Shown one piece after another: positions 24,441 through 35,306 of a DNA stretch of 64,000 bases. Position 1 is the first letter of the stretch. Every line of letters starts with the position of its first letter. The stretch lies in the NCBI GenBank assembly GCA_025765615.1, contig JAIVFJ010000230.1, forward strand, positions 32,620 through 96,619, read 5' to 3'. This DNA comes from Zopfochytrium polystomum (Eukaryota; Chytridiomycota; Chytridiomycetes; Chytridiales; Chytridiaceae). The translations under genes were made by a program, and so were the position numbers. The notes below the pieces were generated by a model. It saw only the letters and a list, made by a program, of their open reading frames with translations. It had not been told where the DNA came from and did not search any database.

Positions 24441-26873
24441 TGAGTTTTTAGTATGCTGATGTGGCGGCGTACGACGGCGCGACGGAGTGGAGAAGACGGC
24501 AGACAGAGGGAAACGCGACCATCCTCCAGCGAATCAAGCTGATCTACTCACAGTTCAGACATCTTGAATCTATTTTCGCGTATTCGCGTCGCGCAGGAAT
24601 AGAACAGAAGTGCAGACCAACTCCCAACATACACCAAAAAAAAAGTGAACAACAATGATGACAACTCCAGAAAGGACCTGGACTTCTAGATGCAAGCGGA
24701 AGCAGAGTTACTTTATAATCCCGGTACATTGCTCGAGTCGGTCGACGAATGACAACATCTACGTACTGTACGAAGTGGCCATGGAGGTGAGGGGCGATTA
24801 ACTCGCTACATGGATCTCACTGTGAGAGGTGGCTCCATATCTTACACGCACCGCCTAGCACTCAAGCGAGCGTCGCTCAAATTCCTAAGGATTTACAAGT
24901 GCCTGGGTAGCTACAGTGCAGGTCCACCTATCAGACTCACTTATTGACTAAATCATGATTACACTCCCGTCAGGGCATCGTTGAATGTAGAAATCTTAAC
25001 CCCACCCCACCTTAGACTCTGTGTGAAGTAGCGTTCTTGTTCCATTCTATGTCGCGTAGAGGCTTGCGGAGAACGTCAGCAATCTATGAAGAATCGACGG
25101 CGTTTTAAGTGACACCCGCACAGCGCCAAATTTCCTGAACAACTTGCTCCTCAATATCATTGTATTTTTGATGCTTGCCGACACGGTGGGCCGTGATTTC
25201 ATAACGCTCTGCTCGTATTCCCAAAAGAAGTTATGATGTGTCGACGCTTGTCGCGGACAGGCAGAGGTCCCCTTTCATGCAGGGAAATAACTCCCCGCAA
25301 TAGATTATCATACCTGCGACAGCCAGGTTGAACTAGGAAAGGCCCACTCTGCCTGTCCGCGATTATGTACACGTCCATGAGGGGCTCCACCCATTTGTAG
25401 CAATGGAGACAAAAAGAACTTTCTCTATCACAATGATAGTGACTGTTTGAACCACAATCGTAGCTAACTTTTGATACCAGACTAAATTAGGCCTACATAG
25501 TAGAAACTTACATAAATAAAGTTATGAGAGCAACTGGAATCGAATCTCTCTTTGTGATGGTTCGATAGGGTCATACTTTCATGTGTGTGAAAATGTACAA
25601 TATGTTAACAGTATCTTTGTATTGTTCACATGAGTGTAAGATTACTTGTTGACGTCATGCTGACTGGCAAACTTGGGACAGAGAGTCCCTCACTCTCACT
25701 GGCTCAGTCCTCATAACCGTACCGCCTTCCTACCACACCTGCCTGCACTTTTCCCCGTCCTTCATCGTTGTTGGTTTTTTTCCGTGTCGCGTTGCACCAA
25801 TGCACTGAGAACATTGCAGAATTGTTCCGGGGGTTTTTTTTTCTCGTGTAATTGATTTATTGAAGGGGAACGGATACTAACAGACTCCCCTCTTCCAATG
25901 CCCCCGAACCAAAGTTGTGGCTTTTCCGTTCGATGCGAACGAATATCGCGGGCGCAGCCACAGCTGGGGGAGTCGGTGGAGGCTCGCGACAAGCATTTGC
26001 CAGGGATACTATGGCGGCGGTCAGCGCGTGGCAGCGGCAGTAGCTACGAGGTGCGCGCTCGCTCGATTGTTTGACCGTAGAGAGATGCTAGATGTTTTTC
26101 GTCTATCGTCATTGCGGGGGCATCCTTGGAGAGAATTTTGTCATTCGCTGAAACCACCGACAGCGGCGGCGCGTGTGAGGGCGTGTGACGGCTGTTAGTT
26201 GAGAATACGTTTGGTTGGCGAGTGGCTCAACGCACGCCGCGGCTTCGGTGAATTGGGGATTGACGGGGATCGACGATAGCCCAACGCAAAACAAATAAGT
26301 AGTTCAAGGGGGGGGGGTCTGGGTGGTGGTCATTGGGAGAGGGGAGTCTGTTAGTAGCTGTTCCCTTATTGAAGGTGTTGTTTGAAAATTTTTTGAGATT
26401 GACTGTATTTTCTCGGTGGAGCATTTCCGTGATTCTTTGGCATCAGTTTCCGTTACATTTAAATCGTTTATTTGTAAATATTGTTCAAGCCTTTGTAGTG
26501 CACAAGCTGTCGGGAGTGAAACAAAAAAAAAAAAAAAAGGAAAAAGAAAGGGAGTGAGGGGCTTGTCGCGGGGAAATCGAATTTGCCGCCAGCAGCAAAG
26601 GGAGATTGGATCGGTGACGGAGCGAGATTGGATCGCAGAAACTGGAGTGACTCAAGTGGCACCCGACGAGAAGCCGAAGACGAAGATGACAGACAGACAG
26701 ACAGACCGCTAGGCAAATAATAATGGGTGGAAAATTTCTGGAGAGAGAGAGTGTGTGTGACGGAAGACAGAGAAAGAGGGACAGAGGGAGGCTGCGACAA
26801 AAAAGATCCGGAATGGGAAAACGCGGAATGGAGAAAAACAAGAGAATATGTTTGTTTGCTTCTTATTTTCGCC

Positions 26874-26908
<35 letters not shown>

Positions 26909-27249
26909 GTCTATCTCTCTTCTGCCTGCTTCCCAATGCTCGTTCGTCCCTTTCTTCACCAAGGTCGTGCGCCCACCTCCCAGCTCTCTGGAGAAAGAAA
27001 CAATATCTTTGCCCGCTCAGCGGTGTGTGCGACCACCACCTCACACCAACACCCACTCTACGTTCGACCGACCGCGCTCGTATTTGACGACGGCGTTGCG
27101 TAGCTAAGCCAGCTAGCTACCCGCCCCCCGCACATCCGGGGCGCGCCCATCGCGAGCGAGAGAGAGAGAGGGTTTTGACGGGACGACGACAACGAGACTG
27201 GCAGACACCCCACCCCCGCCTTGAGCACCTGCCAGCCACGGCAAAATCG
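24441..27249. other. Long non-coding stretch with simple repeats and a short inverted repeat
   Basis: No gene is supported in about 2.8 kb. There is a perfect 15-bp inverted repeat CGCGGACAGGCAGAG (25252-25266 versus 25347-25361) with an 80-bp spacer. (GACA)n at about 26688-26706 and the complementary (CTGT)n at about 26877-26915 could pair. A poly-A run lies at 26522-26538. The last 150 bases, with GAGA repeats, form the 5' flank of the bZIP gene. Confidence 0.5.
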
Positions 27250-29713
27250 ATGCCGGCCAGGGAAGGACAAGATTGGTGGCCGCTCCGAGGACCCCCCCCA
27301 CGAAGCGGCAGCAGCAGCAGCCGAACCGTCGCCCCCTCCGACTCCCACTACTTCGACGGGTCTCGCGCCGACTCTGTCCAGACCATCGGTGAGCGGGCCG
27401 GTGCAACTGCAACAACCCTTGTTGGCAGGCAGCAACATGGCGGCTTTGGCGATCTGGAGTTCCACCATGGCCGCGGCGATCATCAGTTTCCGACACCTGC
27501 TGTTCCTTGCACCGTAACGATGGAAGAAGACTGCTCCTGCTGCCCTCCCGAGCAGCCCCCTCCCCACTTCCTCCCCACGCCCTCTTGGTCTGCACAATCG
27601 CCGTCCTCGAGGCCATCATCAGGACCACAGCAACAACAGCAACAACAACAGCAACCACCACCGATACCCCCCTCCCTACTGCCTCGCGTTGCTCTGCCGC
27701 CGATGCGGTCCCTTGTCCTTCCGAAGCCCCTTCAGCTTATTCAGCAACAACAGCAACAGCAAAGGCTGCAGTCGCCGCTCGTTGTCCCGTCGCAGTCTTC
27801 CTTCTCCTTCTCCTCCTCCTCTTCGGCCTGGGTGTCCAGCGACCGAAGCGGGGCTCAAAACGAGTCCGCCCGACCGACTCCGTGGGAAGCGTTGTCTCCG
27901 CCCGACGGCAGCGGCGGAGGCGACCCGTCCCCTCCGTCTCTCTGCTTGACCTCTATCACTCTGTCCACCTCCTCCTTCCCACCCTCCTCCTACTCCTCCT
28001 CCGCCCCCTTCTCGTCCTCGGTCTTTGTTTTCAGCAACAACGACAACGACAACAACACCAACAACAACAACAACAACAACAACAAGGTCGCCCCCGCATA
28101 CTACCCGTCGCCATCGGTTGCCCACGCCTACTCTCCTCCACACCCCGCTCCCCAATGTCTCCCTCCTCATCCTCCTGGTCCTCCTCCTTCCCAAGCCTTT
28201 GGTGTTAGGCGCGAGGAGTATTGCAACAATTCGCAGCCGAAAGCGCCGCCGCCGCCAGCCACCTCCTCCTCGTACGCCCGAGACAACCGCCGCCTCCCCC
28301 CCCACAGCTGCTGGGATCTGCGGGAGCGTGACAAATTCGTCATCCCTCGTGCGACACCGCCCAGCCACCACGACCACCACAGCGACCACCACCACACCGC
28401 CCTCTCCCCAAACAACCCATATCAGCAACCGTCCCCTTCCCACCTGCAGCACTTTACCAGCGACAGCCGCTACTACCGTAGCAGTCCAGAGCCCCAACAG
28501 ATCGATTACCCCGGCATTGCTGGAGAGATCGTGCCCATCACCATGCCGACGCTCCTTGACCCTGCCGCGCGGGCGAGAAGAACGATCCCCGCAACGTCAG
28601 CAGCAGCAGCAGCAGCAGCAGTAGCAGCGGCACTGCGAAAACCACGTCCCTACAAGTTCGGATCGAACCCGTACTACCTTGCAATGCGGGAGGTCTTTCC
28701 GCCTGCGATGGAGCACGACCCGCCGATCCTGCCCAACGTCGTGACGGTGGAGAGCGCCGTCTTGGCGGCGGCGGCGGCGGCGGCGGTCGGGAGGAAACGG
28801 GCGCGGCCGGAAGTCCCCGAGCGCGACGACGCAGACGAAGCGCAGGGCGAGCAGGGCGAGATGACGGCGCTGTTGGAGCCTGGAGCGAATGGTGATGGGT
28901 CTGGTCGCGGTCCGGCGGGCGAGGATGAACCGCCAGGGCGGACGAGAGCGAGTCGCTCCCCGGCACGGGATCCGGTTTCGGAGGAGACAACAGACACACC
29001 GCTGGCCGAGAGCGTGAAGGCGCCACCCGATGCCCGCCGCACCCGGTCCGTGACGTTTGCGCTTCCAGCGGAGCACCAGTCGCCGGATCTCGCGCCGCCC
29101 GCAAACCTGCGGACAAAGAGATCGTCCTCTCCGCCTGCAACCGCAACCGAAACAGCAAATCCATCAACAGCACCGACATCCACAACAACAACTACAACAA
29201 CAATGCCCACCGCGTGCGAACCGCCGGCGCATGCCGAGCACGAAGACCAGGCAACGATCCGCGCGCGGCTGCGCATCCGCAACCGCGAGGCGGCGCGGCG
29301 GTTCCGCGAGCGGCGGGTGGAGGCGGTCAAGGCGCTCGAGCAGCGGGTGGAGACGCTCAAGGGCCAGCGGGACGGGTTCCTTGCCCGGGTGGCGGCGTTG
29401 GAGGCGGAGAGGCGGGAGCGGGCCGCGACGGAGCGGGAGTGCGTTGAAAGGTGAGAGAGTCTGAAAGCGATTGCCCTCTTTGTTCCTTTGTTTCGGTCGT
29501 ATACGGACGGTTGGACGGCTTCTGTAATGGCGCTCTTTTTGCTTACTTTACCGTCCGACCCCCACCTGACCGCCCAGAATCTCTGCGCTGGAGGCGGCTC
29601 TAAGACAGAAGCGCGCCCACCCGCGCCCCCATGCACATCCGCAGCCCGCTGTACCGACGACGCTGGTGGAAGCGAGCAGCAGCGGTGGCGGCGCCAAGCG
29701 ACGGCGTCCTTGA
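27250..29713 (+). CDS. bZIP transcription factor with long Gln/Asn/His/Ser-rich N-terminus
   Basis: Two exons, 27250-29450 and 29578-29713, give 778 residues. The basic region NREAARRFRERRVEAVK matches the N-x7-R bZIP core, followed by a leucine-zipper-like coiled coil (ALEQRVETLKG...VAALEAERRE) that continues across the intron into ISALEAALRQK. The phase is exact (GAAAG joined to AATC = R-I). The protein ends in KRRRP. The first 600 residues are low complexity, with Gln, Asn and His runs and Pro-rich tracts, typical of activation regions. The ATG at 27250 is the first in frame; the frame is open to 27175 but starts there only at TTG. A nuclear DNA-binding role is expected; the target site is not predictable beyond bZIP type. 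Confidence 0.85.
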
Positions 29714-31410
29714 AAAGAAGATGCACTAAACGAAAAGAAAAAGAAAGAAAAAAAACACTTATTTCGTGCGTGCTTGTTGGGGCGCTTCTTCGTTCCCTTC
29801 GTGCCTAGCTTAGCTTCACTGTTCCCCTTTTCCAGTTCATTTTATATTTCTGGGTGATTGTGCGTTTCCAGCAGCGCGTCCTTCTTCCTTACCGCTCCTT
29901 CCCTCCTCGCATCCCCAACATCACCCACTACCACCGCGTGGTCTATCGCTCTTTTTTGGTTGTGATGCATTTGATATTATTATCGATGATGACGCGGACT
30001 TTACTGGCACGAGCATGTTTCTTAGAGCAGGTTGATTTGCACACACAAAGGGTGCGCGCAGACACACACACACACGCGCTCGTGCGCACTAGAATGTCTC
30101 CGAAGCCCATCTCCCTTGCACTTCCCCGTTGCGTCGGGTATGTCCTTCCTGTTTTGGCGCCCCCTCGTTCGTTTCTTCCCCCGCAGATGTAAGACAATTT
30201 TTACAAATGAACAACAGGAAAGGAAAGAAACAAACGTCACTCCCCCCTGCATCTGCGATTGAAAAAATTTTACACTTGCAATGTGCGAATTGTTCGTCGT
30301 CATGACGGCAGCTGACGTTGATCGACCCGTCCGGGGTCCCGTCTCCATTTTTTTCCGCTCCGGCCATCCCCCCCCCCACACCACACACGTTTTCGCGCGT
30401 GCGAAGATGCTGATTTGGTCCATGCAGCCCACGCGAAGACAAATATGAACCCATGTGGATGGGCATGTGGGTGGGCGGGCAAAAGCGGGCCTGTCTGCCT
30501 GCATTCCCAATTACGTTCGCCGTTGGCAGGAAAAAACGAAAAAAAAAAAAAAACTAACTACGAACCACCACCCACCACTCGTCCCTCCAAACCAAACGAC
30601 TTCCAACAAACGTGCGAACCATTCCTCTGTCCGCCCCCCTACCGTCGCTGCCAGCCTGTCGAACGTTTATGCCCACAAGGCCTGCGGCCCGCGGGGGTCG
30701 CCACCCAAAAATAGTGTGGCCGCCACGGTTCGTGGGCCCCTCTTCTTCTTCTTCTTCTTCTTCTTCTCCTTTTTTTTTTTTTTTTTTTCCGGTCGTTTTC
30801 GTCGTTCACACGCCGACTTTCGGCGTGCACCTCCCGGGAAAAAGGGGGAAAGGCGGGGCGCAAAAGATGGGCAAGTGGGGGTTTCAAATGTTTCGTGTTT
30901 TGAGGTTGCACAGCGCCGGGCAAAGAACAAAAATTAGGAAGATAGACTTGCGATTCCGAGTGGGAAAATGAGAAGGGACAAGCCAGTCAGGTGCCTTTTT
31001 TTTCTTTTTTTTTGTTTTTGTTTACGCTCAAAATCAAAGAATCGGAGTTATTGAACCGAGCCCTACAACTAAAACCATTAATACCACAATAGTGTCAAAT
31101 TCAGGTGGGACCCATTTATTGGCTTGATCGTCCTTCAAATTCAACCCAACAAACTGCAACAGATAAACTGTCGACAAGAAAGGAGAAATGGAAGAAGACT
31201 GAGGCAAAGAAACCATCAAATAAAAAGAATAAAGAGAACTCTACGAAAAGTGGCTACTTTGCCGACTTCCTTGACATTTCTAAAAAAGCCTTGACGACGC
31301 TTGCCTGGCTTTCCAAGTGAAATTGAAGGAGCAGCATTGCGCCCATCACCAGACACAACACCAGAATCTTTGGGAGCTTGCACCACGCTTTTAACTGTTG
31401 CTACATCAGG
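29714..31410. other. Intergenic
   Basis: Frames open here are short and low complexity. There is a CTT/T tract at about 30741-30789 (coding-like only by chance) and CA repeats at about 30060-30075. On the minus strand 31034-31219 has a hydrophobic stretch (IVVLMVLVVGLGSI), but no flanking exon or homology supports a gene. Confidence 0.5.
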
Positions 31411-31978
31411 CTACACAACACTGGGCTGGCTTGTTGCTGCATGACCTGGAAAGAATTTGACAGCTTCATCGAAGCCTTTCCTCTTTGCAATATCTGAGGG
31501 TGTTTCGCCGTTTGACATGCAAGCAGTGGCGTCTGCTTTCTGGAGGAGCAGCCACTTTACTACTTCCAAATGGCCGTTTTCACATGAAACGTGGAGTGGT
31601 GTCCACTTTTTGTCTGTCTGAGCATTCACATTGGCTCCTTCCTGCACCAACCACTTCACAACTTCCAGGTGGCCTTTTTTGGAAGCAAGATAGAGTGGTA
31701 TCAATTTATCAGTTTCCTAGCATTCACATTGGCTCCTTGCTCAAAAACCAACCACTTCACAACCTCCAACTGCCTACAATACTTGCATTGTGGAATGGTG
31801 TCCAGTTGTCTTTGCCCTCAATATTCACACTGGTGCCTTGCTGTACCAACCACTTTTCAACCACCAAATGGCCTGTCGAAACTTCAAGACGCCTTCCAGG
31901 CTGTACCTGTGCCTCTGGCGCACTGCTATAAATAGGGGACAGGAAAGCCCCCAGGAGATGGACACGCAAGCACCCCAT
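31411..31978 (-). pseudogene. Ankyrin-repeat gene fragment, frame-broken
   Basis: At least four ankyrin units are visible on the minus strand in three frames: STGHLVVEKWLVQQGTSVNI then WTPFHNAS; one frame over, QLEVVKWLVFEQGANVNA; then LASKKGHLEVVKWLVQEGANVN, WTPLHVSCENGHLEVVKWLL and a final degenerate unit ETPSDIAKRKGFDEAVKFF before a stop. The frame changes are near 31770 and 31700. No intron signals explain them, so it is called a decayed copy. The sequence is AT-richer than the real genes nearby. A second relic of the same type is at about 41.5 kb. Confidence 0.75.
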
Positions 31979-33235
31979 ACAAAAGTGTTTGTTGAAAATC
32001 TCCCATTTGGAAACTCTAAATGGCTATGTTTGTGTTAGATTGACCTTGCATCATAGAAATGCTGCTTACAAGTTCTCCTGATGACTGTCAAAAACTTGCG
32101 CAGTAGGGGCGGGTGTAGGAGCCGGCGGCGCCATTCCTTACTGCTTCGATCAGATCAGGTTGCTGGTCCGCTCGATTGTGTTGATGGGTGGCGAGTATCT
32201 ACGTTCGAGAGCAGTTTCTTCGTGGAGTCGGCAGAGCATCGGTCGATCGGTTGGTTGGTCAGCCAGACGGCCACGGAATCTCCCAAAAAAAAGTGCCAAC
32301 AACCCCAGACTGAGTTCCGTCCAACTTATTACTTTCGAGCCTCTTCTTGCAACTACATTCATTCACTTCAGCTATACTGCTGAGCATCCCCCCCCCCCCC
32401 CCCCTCCCCGCCCTCGCCGTCGCCTTGCGCCCTGCACCGATTCAGACCATGAATGAAATTAGCGTGGATGGTAGCCGTTTTTTTTGTGTTTTGTATCACT
32501 GGGTCGCAGCCTGATCTCCCGCTCCGCATCGATGGGCGGGGAAAACGTGCGCTGAAGCACATCGCGCGCAGATGGAAACAACTAGGAGTTGACGCAAACG
32601 GCGGCACCGACGGCGGCGGCGGTATGTTGGAGCTCTTTTGCGATAGCGGTGGGCGGCAGCCAATTTATTTATTACTATACGGTCAAATCATGGAAAGGGC
32701 GCGGGCTGTGAAGGACGAGGGAGGAGGAGGAGCGGTTGACGGGTGTGTAGGGGAAGGTTTGGGGGCGTTGAATTGGGAGGCAAAAGACGGCAGAGAATCC
32801 AGGAACTGCGTGATGCAAGTAACAAGTTTGTATTTAGCGGGACTACGGTGCACCAACTCTTGATGATCTGCGGGCAGTCGGACCAACCAAAGCAGTGAGT
32901 CCGAGGGAGAGGGCCGCCGAGGAGGGTGCACGTGTTGGGGGGGAGGAGTTAGCCTCAAGCATAGCAGTAATACGATTGACTTCCGTGCCGCGCAGCTCGG
33001 AGGGCAAACCACGTGGTCGAAGACAGCGAGCAAGCGCCGGAGCCGCAGGCCAAGCAGCTGGGAGCCCCACGCCCCCGCCCCCACGGACGGCCCCGCGCGT
33101 TCCGACCGGGCCCCCAACCCGCCCCGACGGCCAGCCGATCGAACAAACGAGAACTCCCCCCTGTTCGTCTTCTTGCACACGGCGCCCGCTCGATCGCTTC
33201 CCAGCCAGTGCCAAGAAGAGCACACACCCACAGAC
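31979..33235. other. Intergenic, 5' flank of the esterase
   Basis: A 17-base C run lies near 32388-32404. An ORF from 32453 begins with a hydrophobic stretch (MVAVFFVFCITG) but is Gly-rich afterwards and has no support; it is not called. The last 350 bases are GC-rich leader sequence of the following gene. Confidence 0.5.
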
Positions 33236-34862
33236 ATGCCAAAACCGTCCCAGGACAACATCACGAAAGCAGCCACCGGCGCCCCAGCCGCCGCCGCCGC
33301 CACCGCCCAGCACCAGCACCATGATACTAGCCAGCACCGATGCCCGGCGCCCACGTCGACGCCCTTGCCCGCGCCAAGCGGCACGCTCCTCAACCACCTG
33401 CACGCCGCCCTCACCGCCCTCGCCGCCCGCCTGCTCCTGGCCGCATCCTCCGCCGTCGCCCTCGTCCTCGCCGTCCTGCCCCCGTGGAGCAGAAAACCCA
33501 CCACCGCCACCCACCCGTCCTCGCCCACCGCCCGCATCCTCGTCGCCAGCGTCACCCTCACCCTCCACCTCCTCCACCGCCACATCCACATCCTCCGCCG
33601 CGGCGCCTTCTTCCAGGAGCTCTGGCACGTACAGTGGTGGTCGCGCGGCGGCCCCCGCGCGCGCGGCGTCACTGCCACCGCCGTGCGCGCCCGCGGCGGG
33701 CGGGTTGCCGGCGTGTGGATTGCCGCTACCGCCTTCGACGAAAACCGCGACTGCGACGTCGGCGATGTAGCTGCGAAAGCCAAGGGGAAAGCGGTTCTGA
33801 TGTACATCCACGGCGGCGGGTGCGTGGTCGGCACACCGTGGTTCTTTGTGGACCACCACGCGCTGCTCGTCGAGCGATTTGACGCGATGCGGCGGGATCG
33901 ATTGAACGGTCGCGACGACGGCGGCAGCGGTGCGGAAGGGCTGGCTGTGTTTTCGCCAGACTACCCGCTGGCGCCGGAGCATCGGCATCCGGCGGCAGTC
34001 GAGGCCGTGTTTGAGGCGTACTGCTGGCTGGTCGACGAGGTTGGAGTGGAAGAAGTGTTTGTCGGTGAGTGTAAGTTGTACATTTGCGTGTGTGCATCTG
34101 TGTTTGTGCGTGTTGGTTGAGTGCATGCGTGCTGAAGAAATCTGTGTTTGCGCGTGGGTGTACTCTTTACCCTCATTTCCCCCGCACTTCTTGGCAGGCG
34201 GCGACTCTGCTGGCGGCCTCCTCGCGTTGCAGCTCTTTCGGCTCCTCTCGGAGCGTGGCCGGTCCCAGCCGGCGGCGGCGCTGCTGGTTTCGCCGTGGGT
34301 CGACCCGCGCTTCCAGGTGCCCATCCCCGCCACACGGCTCGTCTTCGACTACCTGCCCCTCGCCGCCAGCCAGTTCTGGTTCTCGCTCATTTTCGAGTAT
34401 CCTGCGACCACACCCAGCGGCGGCAAGGAGGAAGAAGGAAACCGCTCGGGTGATGCTGTTAAAGACGGCACCATCACCGCCGCCAGCATCTTGAACGACC
34501 CTTTGCTCGGCATCGTGCCCGCCGGCGCCGGCCCGCACCCGGTGCTTCCGGCGCGCACGCTGGTGGTGTACGGCGACCGCGAGATCCTGGCCGAGGCGAT
34601 CGAGCAGTTTGTGGAGCGCGCGCGACGGGCAGGCGGGACCGGGACCGGGACCGGGAGGGCTGCTGCGAGCAAACGGTCGCCGTCGGCTTCGTGTATTGAG
34701 GTGGTGCAGGGGAAGGGCCAGCCACACGACTACCAGCTGGTGCTGCTGCACGACTTGGACGGAAGGGTGCGGCGTGCGTGCGTCGACGCTGTTGAGGCGG
34801 AGGCGGCGTTTCTGGCTGGATTCTCGGCGTCGGGAGGCGAGGGCGGCGTGAAGGGTGAGTGA
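33236..34862 (+). CDS. HSL-family (GDXG) alpha/beta hydrolase, membrane-anchored esterase/lipase
   Basis: Two exons, 33236-34064 and 34198-34862, give 497 residues. The oxyanion motif HGGG is at about residue 192, the catalytic Ser in GDSAGG at about 280 (rebuilt across the intron), the Asp in VVYGDREIL and the His in GQPHDYQL. This is the full triad of the hormone-sensitive-lipase / arylacetamide-deacetylase group. Two hydrophobic segments near the N-terminus (AARLLLAASSAVALVLAVL and ILVASVTLTLHLL) suggest ER or lipid-droplet anchoring. SPDYPLAPEHRHPAAVEA is a family-typical strand-helix. The substrate is probably a short acyl ester or neutral lipid (inference). The stop at 34860 overlaps a strong donor-like site (GGTGAGTGAAG), so a further 3' exon cannot be excluded. 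Confidence 0.9.
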
Positions 34863-35306
34863 AGGGGGTATGCGTATGGGCAACGAAATATTGGGGTGGG
34901 CTTGGAAGCTCTGGCAGCCTGTCTGGGCGGGCATATGTGCGCGGACCTCGTTCGTGGTCACTTTTCCTTCTTTTTTTCTTTGTTGGCTTGCTAGCTTGCT
35001 GGCTTGCTTGCTTGCGTTTTCTGTTTGCCTCTTGTATGCACACGAGGACTCCTCTTCGTAGCGTAGCGTTGGCAAGGGAGCGGAGATTCAATAAAATCGT
35101 GGGAAAGAAAAGAAAAAAAATCAGGGCGCAGTCCAGTCAGTCTCTGCAAGTCGGATCGAGTCAAGTCAGGGTCCACTGCCAACCCAGGAGAGTGGGGGCG
35201 GCGACGACTTGACGCCGTCGACGCACGGCGCACGACGACGACTGCGGGGGCGAGAGAGAGAGAGTGAGAGAGAGAGAGATCGGCAAGCAGGCAGGCAGGC
35301 ACGCAG
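34863..35306. other. Intergenic between tandem plus-strand genes
   Basis: A GCTT-type short repeat (CTTGCTAGCTTGCTGGCTTGC) lies at about 34985-35015 and GAGA repeats at about 35251-35280. A polyadenylation-like AATAAA is at 35090-35095. No coding signal. Confidence 0.5.

Noticed and set aside
25530..25570. tRNA-like B-box (GATTCGATTCC on the minus strand)
   Set aside because: No pairing T-stem, no A-box at the right distance and no acceptor stem.
32453..32863. Small secreted-protein candidate with a hydrophobic N-terminus
   Set aside because: Gly-rich remainder, no splice or homology support; the hydrophobic stretch comes from a T run.
32683..34333. Long minus-strand frames over the esterase
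   Set aside because: Shadow frames of a GC-rich gene whose plus strand has a full catalytic triad.
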